Origin: Lawsonibacter hominis
GTDB lineage: Bacteria; Bacillota; Clostridia; Oscillospirales; Oscillospiraceae
DNA length: 14,450 bases
Assembly (NCBI RefSeq): GCF_014287895.1
Contig: NZ_JACOPP010000045.1
Span: 1-14,450, forward strand
Direction of reading: 5' to 3'
Part shown: piece by piece, positions 1 to 6,648 of the stretch
Numbering within the stretch: position 1 is the stretch's first letter
Layout of the letters: each line of letters begins with the position of its first letter
Notes under the pieces: model-generated
What the model was told of the DNA's origin: nothing
Seen by the model: only the letters and a program-made list of their open reading frames with translations
The model's database searches: none
Position numbers and translations under genes: made by a program

Positions 1-2
1 AC

Positions 3-65
3 AAAAAGTACATGAATATGAAGCACCTGGAGGCTGCCGTTGAGGACGCCTCCATTGCTGGCTGA
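3..65 (+). CDS. C-terminal end of an unidentified flanking gene (partial)
   Basis: A reading frame open at the window edge runs for 20 codons, ends in the residues EDASIAG and stops at TGA 63-65. It could be the tail of a chromosomal gene that converges on the tRNA operon. It is too short to identify. Support is that the frame is open from the edge, that an acidic/alanine-rich ending is plausible, and that a bidirectional terminator follows at 224-260. From 66 to 223 I see no gene; the only structure there is an inverted repeat at 166-185. Low confidence because 20 open codons can occur by chance. Confidence 0.35.
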   Translation, partial: KKYMNMKHLEAAVEDASIAG

Positions 66-165
66 CTTCATTCATTCCAGAGCCTGCAAACCAATTTGCG
101 CAAAATCCTTGACACTACCTAACAGCACCGCCGGGACACCGATTTTTCTGTCTGTGGCTTGTTCT

Positions 166-185
166 GTGGTCAACGCCCTGACCAC
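166..185. repeat. Perfect 7-bp inverted repeat in flanking intergenic DNA
   Basis: GTGGTCA (166-172) and TGACCAC (179-185) are perfect complements with a 6-nt loop. The repeat lies outside the mobile element. No T-tract follows, so it is not a simple terminator; an operator or a chance palindrome are both possible. Confidence 0.35.
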
Positions 186-223
186 ATATTTCAATCAGGC
201 GAAAACATCACGAAAAGCAAAGC

Positions 224-260
224 AAAACCGCCCTTTTCAACTGAAAAGAGCGGTTTTTGT
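224..260. terminator. Bidirectional intrinsic terminator beside the left att site
   Basis: The stem AAAACCGC-C-CTTTTC (224-238) pairs with GAAAAG-A-GCGGTTTT (243-257) around the loop AACT, with one internal mismatch. A T-run follows on the plus strand and an A-run precedes it, so it can work in both directions. Before integration it would have been the terminator directly downstream of the tRNA-Thr 3' end, since it abuts the 45-bp att repeat. It is now about 13.1 kb away from the intact tRNA. Confidence 0.8.
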
Positions 261-304
261 GGAGCTGCTACCCAGATTTGAACTGGGGACCTCATCCTTA
301 CCAA
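260..304 (-). repeat. attL: Left attachment site (tRNA-Thr 3' fragment)
   Basis: 45 bp identical to 13394-13438. On the minus strand it reads as the 3' part of tRNA-Thr: the anticodon-loop 3' side, variable loop, T arm, acceptor 3' strand and encoded CCA. Identity ends sharply on both sides (G259 versus T13393, and CTGATT versus GGATGC after the repeat). The 5' half of the tRNA is missing here. Confidence 0.93.
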
Positions 305-373
305 CTGATTGGGAGGGTGAGGTTTTCTGCTTTCTGTGCCTTTTGTGCCCTCTTTTGTCCGGAACACCGAACT

Positions 374-439
374 CTCCGGCACTCTTTCGTCCGTTGATTC
401 CGCCCGTTTTTTTCGGCGTGTGGGTCACGGTGTGGGTCA
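374..439. promoter_or_regulatory. Left-end arm region with paired integrase-type repeats
   Basis: Two copies of TGTGGGTCA (419-427 and 431-439) are separated by CGG, a 12-bp period. The same pair occurs near the right end in the same orientation, and the surrounding 66 nt align without gaps to 13254-13319 at about 80% identity by hand count. Short direct repeats flanking the core are the arm-type binding sites of Tn916- and lambda-like tyrosine integrases, so I infer integrase arm sites. The stretch 305-446 otherwise holds no gene. Confidence 0.65.
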
Positions 440-446
440 AGCACAG

Positions 447-689
447 CTACGAGGCAAAGGATGGACGGATCTCAGACAAAGGGGTGCCAAGGCGCTGTGC
501 CCTGTCCCGCTCGTAGGTGACCCGGGTCACCTCTTCGATGAACGCCTGTTCTTTCGGTGTTGCGCTTGCCCAGTGTACATCGTATTTCCGGCACATCCGA
601 AAGAAAAGCGTATAGAACCGCTCCTCCTCCGGGTCTCTTCGACAATACCATTCCGCATCGGATACCGGCCGGCTAGTATTCTTGTCCAT
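447..689 (-). CDS. Small conserved-looking protein of unknown function
   Basis: 80 residues, charged and protein-like (tracts such as RFYTLFFRMCRKY and EQAFIEEVTRVTYERDRA), probably helical, with no signal peptide or membrane segment. I chose ATG at 689 because a GGAGG-type ribosome binding site lies just upstream; a GTG three codons earlier overlaps that site. The gene begins about 17 nt after the stop of the decayed GNAT gene on the same strand, so the two look like a former two-gene operon, perhaps an accessory or toxin-antitoxin-like pair (inference). I cannot assign a function or family. Confidence 0.65.
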   Translation of the reverse strand: MDKNTSRPVSDAEWYCRRDPEEERFYTLFFRMCRKYDVHWASATPKEQAFIEEVTRVTYERDRAQRLGTPLSEIRPSFAS

Positions 690-706
690 ACGAGGCACCT
701 CCCTCC

Positions 707-1339
707 TTAAACCAGATAAGTGAAAAAGCTCCGCTTTGCGGCCTCGTCCGCGATCAGGTATCTGGGCGCTGACGATTGGAACGTCGGAAGCCGCACTGCA
801 CCGAAATCCCGCTCGTAATGCTTTGCCAGGGCTGTCGTTTTCGCCTCCAGCACCACATCCCCGGCCAAGCCGTTGTCAATGGAGAGTTTGATCCCATAGG
901 CGATCATCAACCGTCCGATTCACGTGTATTTCGGCTGACCTCCATCGAGGGTGGGGTTCGACTCCGGCTGGGCTTCCAGATACACGATATGAACCGCCAA
1001 AGCATTCTCTAGGATCTCATAGGCACCCAGGGCAATCAATTCATCTCCAGCCCTTGCCGCATATTTCTGAAATCGCTCATCCAACAGGAATTCGCTGGTT
1101 CATGAGGTCTGCCACAGCGGCTGTCCATTGGTCAACTCGGCGTCTCGCTGCGTCATCGGTTCGATGATCACAGAAATATGACAGCCTTGCCGATCGAAAA
1201 CAAACGGCTGGAATCGCACGCACCTCACCTCATGGTCAGTATACCATGGCCTCGGATTTTTTACAACCATTGCGGCAACGCCAGTTTGTGCAAAAATTGC
1301 GCCGGTATAAACAATAAAAGGGCTTTGCAGATCTGCCAA
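707..1339 (-). pseudogene. Decayed GNAT-type N-acetyltransferase gene
   Basis: One minus-strand frame carries continuous protein-like sequence interrupted by two TGA codons, at 1100-1102 and 920-922. After the second TGA it reads IGRLMIAYGIKLS and ends near YLIADEAAKRSFFTYLV. The first stretch matches the acetyl-CoA-binding R/Q-x-x-G-x-G/A region of GNAT enzymes, with TGA standing where a glycine codon GGA would restore GIGRLM. The middle segment (LLDERFQKYAARAG and onward) also reads as real protein. The 5' end is unclear: protein-like residues in a different frame (ATG at 1356) suggest a further frameshift. A 68-residue remnant (707-910) stays open but would lack most of the fold. I call it inactive. 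Confidence 0.7.
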
Positions 1340-1468
1340 GTTTCAGCGGCAGTCATTTCTCTATTCTGGATAAGAAAACTGAATTTTGTCGAAATTCAGG
1401 CATCAGAATATAATATTTAGTAGCGATCGATCTATTAATTGTTAATCGTAGTAGATGGGTATAATAAT

Positions 1469-1510
1469 AGGGAACGGCAGAAGTCTATGCTTTTGCCGTT
1501 CCCTAGCAAA
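1469..1510 (-). terminator. Terminator of the lyase operon
   Basis: AGGGAACGGCA (1469-1479) pairs perfectly with TGCCGTTCCCT (1494-1504). On the minus strand the hairpin follows the lyase stop by about 60 nt and leads into the T-rich stretch TATTATTATA. The region 1340-1560 holds no other gene that I can support. Confidence 0.7.
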
Positions 1511-1561
1511 ACGGTTTAGACGCAGCCTAGAGTTTGGTGGGATCTCAGCAGCGATAGAGGG

Positions 1562-2878
1562 TTAGATAAAAGCGCCCTGCTTCATGTTGATTTCGGCGAT
1601 TTTATCAGCCATAGGCAGCATACAATCCCGCTGAAACTCATAGATGTTCTCGAATGTAACGCCAATATCATCGTCACAGAGCCCATCATAGGCTTGTGCG
1701 GTGATGCCCTTCTTGGCCAGGAACATGGCCTGCAACGCGCCGCAAAGGCCAACATACATTTTCAATGCACAGCCAGGCTTAGCCCCGTCACAGGCGACAC
1801 CGGCAATCACATTGACAGAAGTGCGGATCAGGTCAATGATTTCCTTCACAGAGTATCCATGTACAAACGCTACACCGGCGGCAGACGCAGCAGGACACAT
1901 AGAGCTACAATAACACTGAGGCGGATAGTGACAGAACTCATGCGTCATATACTTGGTATAAAGGTTCATTAGATTGGAGAAGATTGCTCCTCTGAATTTA
2001 GTTTCGTCATCTGCCTTAATGTAATCGCCCGCCGCGAGAGGAGACATTGTGCACATAATCCCTTGGTTTCCGCTGACAGCATTGGACATGGCCGCATAAT
2101 CTGCACCGCCCATGCGGGCGTCCACACCAGCTATAGCCCATCTGAGGATGTAATTTACCTCATCATCGGATACGGTTCCATTCTTGACATTTTCGGCTAA
2201 GGTCTTTGCGATCTGAAGGCCATAGTTATTTTTCAACCCTTCTTCGCAGATCGTCCTGGTGAGCTCAATGGCCTGCGCGATGATGGGCAGCTTGTCTATA
2301 GGATAGGTTTTGGCAAAATCATAAGCATTTTCAATGGTGAACCAAGACAGATCCAGCCCATCCAGGTGCTCTGCCGCTTTTGTGGCTTCCACCGTATCCA
2401 AGAGAATTTTATCGTCCTCGGAAATGTACACTACGTTTCCGTGAGAACTGGCAACTGCACAGACACCCACATGATCCTTGGTAGTAACTGTGGTTTTTAG
2501 CCAAGTAGTGGCAGGACAGTCCTGAATTGGCACAATGCTCAGCGTAACCTTTCCGCTGGCGGCCAGAGCCTCCGCCTTCTTAAGATCTTCAGGTGTGACA
2601 GAGTCGAGCACTTCCAAACCCAGCTTTGCATCACCGCCATAATAGCCCATAGCTGCACACAGCTTGCCTCCGCGTCGACCGCCGGAGTGTGGGATGCCCA
2701 CACCTTGAATGCCGCCGACCACGAGAGCGGACCCCTCAACATGGATGCTGACAAGCTCACCAGGGGCATGATCGCGGGCAATGGCCGCTGTCAGGCCAAA
2801 TGCACCGGGATCGGTGCAGCCCAAAGCCGGAACCAGCTCCTTATTGAGGATGTCAACAAATTTCTGGTCATACTTCAT
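1562..2878 (-). CDS. Fe-S cysteine desulfidase / serine dehydratase-like lyase, copy 1
   Basis: 438 residues, the typical length of the UPF0597/CyuA (YhaM) family, related to the alpha domain of Fe-S L-serine ammonia-lyases. Known members eliminate H2S or water from L-cysteine or L-serine to give pyruvate and ammonia in the cytoplasm. Visible hallmarks are PALGCTDP (C21), DARMGG at 253-258, SNAVSGNQG at 265-273, cysteines C322, C324 and C328, and CDGAKPGCALK with C363 and C370. These cysteines are candidate [4Fe-4S] ligands. The family motif is usually GCTEP; here it is GCTDP. The start ATG at 2878 has a good AAAGGAG site. It is the second gene of an operon, 36 nt after its paralogue, and ends in a hairpin terminator. 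The substrate is not established; serine, cysteine or a related beta-substituted amino acid are candidates. Confidence 0.85.
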   Translation of the reverse strand: MKYDQKFVDILNKELVPALGCTDPGAFGLTAAIARDHAPGELVSIHVEGSALVVGGIQGVGIPHSGGRRGGKLCAAMGYYGGDAKLGLEVLDSVTPEDLKKAEALAASGKVTLSIVPIQDCPATTWLKTTVTTKDHVGVCAVASSHGNVVYISEDDKILLDTVEATKAAEHLDGLDLSWFTIENAYDFAKTYPIDKLPIIAQAIELTRTICEEGLKNNYGLQIAKTLAENVKNGTVSDDEVNYILRWAIAGVDARMGGADYAAMSNAVSGNQGIMCTMSPLAAGDYIKADDETKFRGAIFSNLMNLYTKYMTHEFCHYPPQCYCSSMCPAASAAGVAFVHGYSVKEIIDLIRTSVNVIAGVACDGAKPGCALKMYVGLCGALQAMFLAKKGITAQAYDGLCDDDIGVTFENIYEFQRDCMLPMADKIAEINMKQGAFI

Positions 2879-2914
2879 AGCTGAGATCTCCTTTCTATTT
2901 TTGCCTTTCGGCGA

Positions 2915-4231
2915 TTAAACGATATTGTTTTGCTCCGCGCGAATACGATACAGCACAGGGTAAATCTGAGCCATTCCGTCTTTCTGCAAACGGTATAGGT
3001 TCTCTAAAATCACAGGCAGTTCGTCGTTCATGAATCCTTCATAACCCTTCACGCTGAGCCCCCGCTCGACAATCAGCATCGCCTGCAGGGCTCCTGATAG
3101 CCCGGCGTGTACACGCAGAGCGCAGGTCGCTTTGCTAGCCCCGTCACAGATAACTCCAGGCATGATACATAGACCCGTCCGTAAAACCTGTACAAGCTGC
3201 TCTTTGGAAAAGCCATGCAGGAAAGCCACCCCACCCGCTGCGGCCACAGAGCCGATACTGGCGCAGTAGCACATTGGGGAGAGGTATGCAAAATTTTTGG
3301 TGGAAAAGTCCATGTAAATATTCAGCAGGGTGGCCAATGCGACCGCGCGTATGATTTCATCCTCACCGCACCCTCGGTACCGGCCAGAAGCAATCGGCGC
3401 AGCACAGTTAATGTGCCCTTGGCTACCGCTACCGGCGTTCCCGACCGTGGGACAAGGCGAGCCGTTCATTCGAGCGTCAATTCCAGCAGTTGTCCACATG
3501 AGTATATAGCTGATTTCATCTTGTGCCAAAGCACCCTTTTCAATGTTCTCACGTGTGGTTCGCCCGACCTGCATACCATAAGACTGATACAGTCCATCTT
3601 GGCTTGCCTTCAGGGTCTCGTCGATGAGTGGCCGAAACCGCTCTAGCTCCCCAATATCGCAGGTCTTGCAGTAGTCATAGATGCTCTCCACATTTAGCCA
3701 TGACCAATCAAGAGATTCCTGTGTAGTTTTAGGCTGCTCTTTCTGATTGTCAATCAATACCGCTCCATCCTGTTCAATGTATACAATATTGCTATATCCT
3801 CCCCGCAAAATCACACTTGCCGTATGCAGATCTGTCTCAACGGTAGCGCGCAGATAGATCGCAGGATAGGGCACATCAATTCCAGGCGCCAGCCTAATGG
3901 AAACTTTTCCAGCAGAAACAAGTCCTTTGGCGGCGCGAACTGTGTATTCGTTTACTCCGCTAAGTAACTCAATCCCTAGAGACGGCTCCCCTCCGATTGC
4001 ACCTAATGCAGAGGCAAGCATACCGCCTCGTGCTCCCCCGGTGTTTGGGAGAATATTGCTCTGAACGCCAATGACAAACAGTGCGGAGCCCTCAACCATA
4101 ATACGCTTAATCGTACCTGGTGCATATTTTCGAGCCATAGCAGTTGCATAAGCAAATGCCTTTGCCTCTCCACACCCAGGGCCTGAGTACAGCTCTTTTT
4201 CCAACAGCTCGGAAAAAAGGGTTTTGTCCAT
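2915..4231 (-). CDS. Fe-S cysteine desulfidase / serine dehydratase-like lyase, copy 2 (divergent)
   Basis: 438 residues from ATG 4231, exactly the length of its downstream paralogue. I preferred this ATG to one twelve codons upstream because AGAGGTGG lies directly before it. Shared landmarks are GAARGG-type glycine motifs near 65-70, DARMNG at 252-257, GNAGSGSQG at 264-272, MCYCAS with C321 and C323, and CDGASKATCALR with C362 and C370. The N-terminal motif differs: GPGCGEA replaces the family's ALGCTEP, losing the conserved threonine and proline although C20 remains. This copy may therefore prefer another substrate, or act as a partner subunit to copy 1 (inference). It is the first gene of the operon, behind the promoter at 4351-4380 and the palindromic operator sites. 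Confidence 0.82.
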   Translation of the reverse strand: MDKTLFSELLEKELYSGPGCGEAKAFAYATAMARKYAPGTIKRIMVEGSALFVIGVQSNILPNTGGARGGMLASALGAIGGEPSLGIELLSGVNEYTVRAAKGLVSAGKVSIRLAPGIDVPYPAIYLRATVETDLHTASVILRGGYSNIVYIEQDGAVLIDNQKEQPKTTQESLDWSWLNVESIYDYCKTCDIGELERFRPLIDETLKASQDGLYQSYGMQVGRTTRENIEKGALAQDEISYILMWTTAGIDARMNGSPCPTVGNAGSGSQGHINCAAPIASGRYRGCGEDEIIRAVALATLLNIYMDFSTKNFAYLSPMCYCASIGSVAAAGGVAFLHGFSKEQLVQVLRTGLCIMPGVICDGASKATCALRVHAGLSGALQAMLIVERGLSVKGYEGFMNDELPVILENLYRLQKDGMAQIYPVLYRIRAEQNNIV

Positions 4232-4257
4232 AAAATTAACCACCTCTTTTGCGTTTA

Positions 4258-4313
4258 GATATAACACATTTGCCCGCCGGTAGTTTGTTATAGCGAAAAT
4301 AATCCGTTATAAC
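4258..4313. promoter_or_regulatory. Degenerate operator copies downstream of the lyase promoter
   Basis: Three versions of the GTTATAAC core lie in the lyase leader: GATATAAC (4258-4265), GTTATAGC (4287-4294) and GTTATAAC (4306-4313). They fall between the inferred transcription start near 4344 and the start codon at 4231. They are weaker than the perfect palindromes at 4389-4423. Binding by the neighbouring XRE-cupin regulator is inferred. Confidence 0.5.
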
Positions 4314-4350
4314 AGATCGTATTCGTAAAAAAATTTCCCTTCCCATTGCA

Positions 4351-4380
4351 AAGATAGCATATTGCTAGAGATGCTGTCAA
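4351..4380 (-). promoter_or_regulatory. Promoter of the lyase operon
   Basis: On the minus strand a perfect -35 TTGACA (4375-4380) is followed after 18 bp by TATCTT (4351-4356), four matches to TATAAT. It is the best promoter in the 320-nt gap between the regulator and copy 2 of the lyase. Two perfect palindromes sit directly upstream of the -35, a position that favours activation. Confidence 0.55.
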
Positions 4381-4388
4381 GCGCATTC

Positions 4389-4423
4389 GTATGTTATAAC
4401 ATACTTTTGTTTGTTATAACAAA
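4389..4423. promoter_or_regulatory. Twin perfect palindromic operators TGTTATAACA
   Basis: GTATGTTATAACATAC (4389-4404) and TTTGTTATAACAAA (4410-4423) are perfect palindromes sharing the core TGTTATAACA. Their centres are 20 bp apart, about two helical turns, so two dimers could bind one face of the DNA. They lie just upstream of the lyase -35. Degenerate copies occur at the regulator start codon and at the transporter transcription start. Confidence 0.72.
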
Positions 4424-4498
4424 TTTCTGTGTTCAGAATTGGTAAAATACACAATAAAGTCTCTCAAGTTAAAGCGTATCTTTGTCATAATCGCAGCT

Positions 4499-4535
4499 TA
4501 AAACTACAGAGAGCTGCCGTCTCAGCAACTCTCTG
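4499..4535 (-). terminator. Terminator of the regulator gene
   Basis: CAGAGAG (4507-4513) pairs with CTCTCTG (4529-4535), extendable inward through wobble pairs. On the minus strand it is followed by TAGTTTT. It lies 17 nt past the regulator stop and separates that transcript from the lyase operon. Confidence 0.68.
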
Positions 4536-4551
4536 CAATTTGGAGACTATT

Positions 4552-5115
4552 CTATTCATGAATTAACGCAATATAGATTAGGGCATCCTCCTCACCGGCG
4601 TTTTGGTAGACATGCTTTTCAAAGGCATCAAAAGACAATGCGCTGCCTGCATCTAAGTAGTAGGACTCCGCCTGTTTACCTATCAATATATTAATAGCTC
4701 CCTGGAATACAAAGATATGCTCTATTTTCCCACTGCGGTGCCCTTCGGAAGAAAAACAGCATCCCGGCTTCATAACACAGTAAAATGTCTCCGTTCCACT
4801 GATTGGGGAAAAGGGAGAAGTACAGTATATAAGGATACGCCCGCCATCGTCTGTAACTGGAGTTATGTCTTTCAGGCATGTCACATTGTATCTCTTATTT
4901 GCTATTCCAAGACTTTCAGCAATCAATGTATCAAAACGGATCTGCAGTCCATCTGAGATTTTCCATAGTGTAGTCAGTGTTGGTATAGATTCAGACCGTT
5001 CAATTTGACTGAGCATAGCTTTGCTTACTCCAGTCGCCTCCGACAGGTCACTTAAGCTTAATCCCAATTTCAATCTTCGGCTTTTTATGGTTGTTCCTAG
5101 AGAAGAAAAATCCAT
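4552..5115 (-). CDS. XRE-family regulator with C-terminal cupin domain
   Basis: 187 residues from ATG 5115; an in-frame GTG at 5130 is the alternative start. Residues about 5-60 form an XRE helix-turn-helix (IKSRRLKLGLSLSDLSEATG, then VSKAMLSQIERSE). The C-terminal half is a cupin barrel with GHRSGKIEHIFVFQG and a later FEKHVYQNAG, giving the usual histidine/glutamate metal- or ligand-binding residues. This architecture is common in local regulators of amino acid or polyamine catabolism, where the cupin senses a small molecule. It lies between the lyase operon and the divergent transporter. A GTTATAAC-like half-palindrome overlaps its own start codon, suggesting autoregulation. I infer that it controls both arms of the cassette; the ligand is unknown. 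Confidence 0.85.
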   Translation of the reverse strand: MDFSSLGTTIKSRRLKLGLSLSDLSEATGVSKAMLSQIERSESIPTLTTLWKISDGLQIRFDTLIAESLGIANKRYNVTCLKDITPVTDDGGRILIYCTSPFSPISGTETFYCVMKPGCCFSSEGHRSGKIEHIFVFQGAINILIGKQAESYYLDAGSALSFDAFEKHVYQNAGEEDALIYIALIHE

Positions 5116-5125
5116 TATAACATAC
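5114..5125. promoter_or_regulatory. Operator-like site over the regulator start codon
   Basis: On the minus strand GTATGTTATAAT repeats the left side of the perfect palindrome at 4389-4404 and overlaps the ATG of the XRE-cupin gene. Occupancy there would repress the regulator's own expression. This is inferred from sequence similarity only. Confidence 0.5.
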
Positions 5126-5249
5126 CCCACAACATCAAAATTTAGTTCTACGCTTGCATATAGCCCTTTTTCGTATATGGCAATACTTATTTATTGTTGC
5201 TCCTATTATAGGATATACAAAGATTTTTTGCAACTCATTTCTTTTTCTC

Positions 5250-5278
5250 TTGACAAAAATGAAGATATACGCTATTTT
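5250..5278 (+). promoter_or_regulatory. Promoter of the transporter-opine dehydrogenase operon
   Basis: A perfect -35 TTGACA (5250-5255), a 17-bp spacer and TATTTT (5273-5278) form a strong sigma-A-type promoter. The transcription start would fall near 5285, inside the operator-like cluster at 5280-5299. The start codon follows about 80 nt downstream. Confidence 0.72.
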
Positions 5279-5279
5279 G

Positions 5280-5299
5280 TATATAACATCCGTTATAGC
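5280..5299. promoter_or_regulatory. Operator-like pair at the transporter transcription start
   Basis: TATATAAC (5280-5287) and GTTATAGC (5292-5299) are degenerate copies of the GTTATAAC core, 12 bp apart. They lie directly after the -10 element, where a bound protein would block RNA polymerase. The second copy is identical to the one at 4287-4294. Repression by the XRE-cupin protein is inferred. Confidence 0.55.
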
Positions 5300-5365
5300 A
5301 GACTATTCTGGCATTTCCCATTCCCTTCTATTGTAAAAATATGGCAGGAAGGAGCTTGTTGTATA

Positions 5366-6511
5366 ATGTCAGAAAATAACAAAACAATGGGTGCTGGGAA
5401 GATGGCCGCTCAGCTTGGGGCCATGATTGCTTTTCTCATTGGATCAGGGTTTGCTAGTGGACAAGAAATTGTTCAATATTTTTCAGGTTGGGGTTCAATA
5501 TTTAGTGCGGTAATGATCGCTGTTATCACGTTTATCATGATGTACTTGGGGTTCAAAGCCTATGCCTACGCCGGGCGCAGCAGGGGGCTCCGAAATATTA
5601 ATGAGATTTTTACATTTTATGGCGGAAAAGCTTTTGGAACAATCTTGTTAGTCATCCCTTTGGGTTTTACTGCGTGTGCTTACTTTTTTATGTGTTCCGG
5701 CTTTGCGAACACACTGCATCAGCAGTGGCCTGCAATTCCCATCCCTGTTGGTTTAGCTGTTGCGATTATCATCTCTGTGGGGAGCGCTGTATTGGGGCTA
5801 AATAAAATGGTTGACATCATTGGGAAGATTGGCCCAGTGATTGCCATTTTTTCACTATTTATCGGTATTATAGCTGCATTTTCCTGCTGGCCGATGATTA
5901 ATGAGGGGAACATGGCGGTTAACAGCGGTGCAGTGGAAGTTACACGTGCCGGGGCCACACCGCTGCTTGCCGGCATCTCTTTTGGCGGGTGTTGTTTATT
6001 ACTTCCTACGGCTTATGTGGGAAACTTGAGTTATGAACTTCGGGAATATAAATTTAAGTATACCACCATTATTTTACTTGTTGAATGTATCTTTTATGTC
6101 TGCGCATGTTTGTTGCTCGGCCTTGACCACATGGGGAATATCCAAGAATCTGCCACTTATGCCATCCCGAATCTATTGCTGGCCAGTAAAATTTTTGGCG
6201 CCGCCAGCACCATCATGAGCACCACATTTGCCATTATTATTCTTTTGGCTATTTATACCACGATCTGTCCGCTGCTGTGGTCGACGATCACTCTATTCAC
6301 AAAGACCGATAAGTCCATTGCCTATAAAATTACTTGTGTTATCGTTGGTATCGTGGTCTATTTCGTCTGCCTGTTTGTGCCATATCAGACATTGCTTAAT
6401 TATATCATGACCTATTTTGGCTATTGTGGTTTTATTGTGTTTGCTGTATGTACCGTGCGCTATTTTTACGTCAAACATCAGGACAAGGCCAACGGCATGC
6501 TGGTAGAGTAA
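5366..6511 (+). CDS. YkvI-type membrane transporter
   Basis: 381 residues from ATG 5366, preceded by AAGGAG at 5349-5354. The frame stays open upstream, but without hydrophobic or conserved sequence. The N-terminal motif LIGSGFASGQEIVQYF is typical of YkvI-family membrane proteins, which belong to the LeuT-fold amino acid transporter group. About ten hydrophobic segments are visible, among them AMIAFLIGSGFAS, VMIAVITFIMMYL, VGLAVAIIISVGSAV, IAIFSLFIGIIAAF, IILLVECIFYVCA and ITCVIVGIVVYFVCLFV. It is the first gene of a two-gene operon with the opine dehydrogenase and is transcribed away from the regulator. I infer import of the cassette's substrate, an amino acid derivative; export cannot be excluded. 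Confidence 0.82.
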   Translation: MSENNKTMGAGKMAAQLGAMIAFLIGSGFASGQEIVQYFSGWGSIFSAVMIAVITFIMMYLGFKAYAYAGRSRGLRNINEIFTFYGGKAFGTILLVIPLGFTACAYFFMCSGFANTLHQQWPAIPIPVGLAVAIIISVGSAVLGLNKMVDIIGKIGPVIAIFSLFIGIIAAFSCWPMINEGNMAVNSGAVEVTRAGATPLLAGISFGGCCLLLPTAYVGNLSYELREYKFKYTTIILLVECIFYVCACLLLGLDHMGNIQESATYAIPNLLLASKIFGAASTIMSTTFAIIILLAIYTTICPLLWSTITLFTKTDKSIAYKITCVIVGIVVYFVCLFVPYQTLLNYIMTYFGYCGFIVFAVCTVRYFYVKHQDKANGMLVE

Positions 6512-6648
6512 GTCCATTCCTTTGGCATTTTAGATGACTCCCAATTCCGTTTTGTATTCCTGTACAGCTTCGGCCTTTGGCGGCACAAGACTTTGGTATC
6601 GCCGGGAACACGAAATCGATTTGGGACTTAGATGAAAGGATTACTGCG

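Noticed and set aside
305..446. Remnant of a second integrase or a second stacked element at the left end
   Set aside because: The 66-nt similarity to the right end covers only noncoding arm DNA; no integrase residues and no additional copy of the 45-bp core are present.
40..516. 158-codon plus-strand frame across the left element boundary
   Set aside because: It crosses the tRNA fragment, the terminator and the att site and has no protein-like pattern; a chance frame.
920..1102. Selenocysteine or recoded TGA in the GNAT gene
   Set aside because: No downstream stem-loop of SECIS type is evident, GNAT enzymes do not use selenocysteine, and other genes of the element end in TGA.
5021..5365. 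115-codon upstream extension of the transporter
   Set aside because: It runs antisense through the regulator's start region and across the promoter and operators; the AAGGAG and ATG at 5366 fit the family N-terminus.
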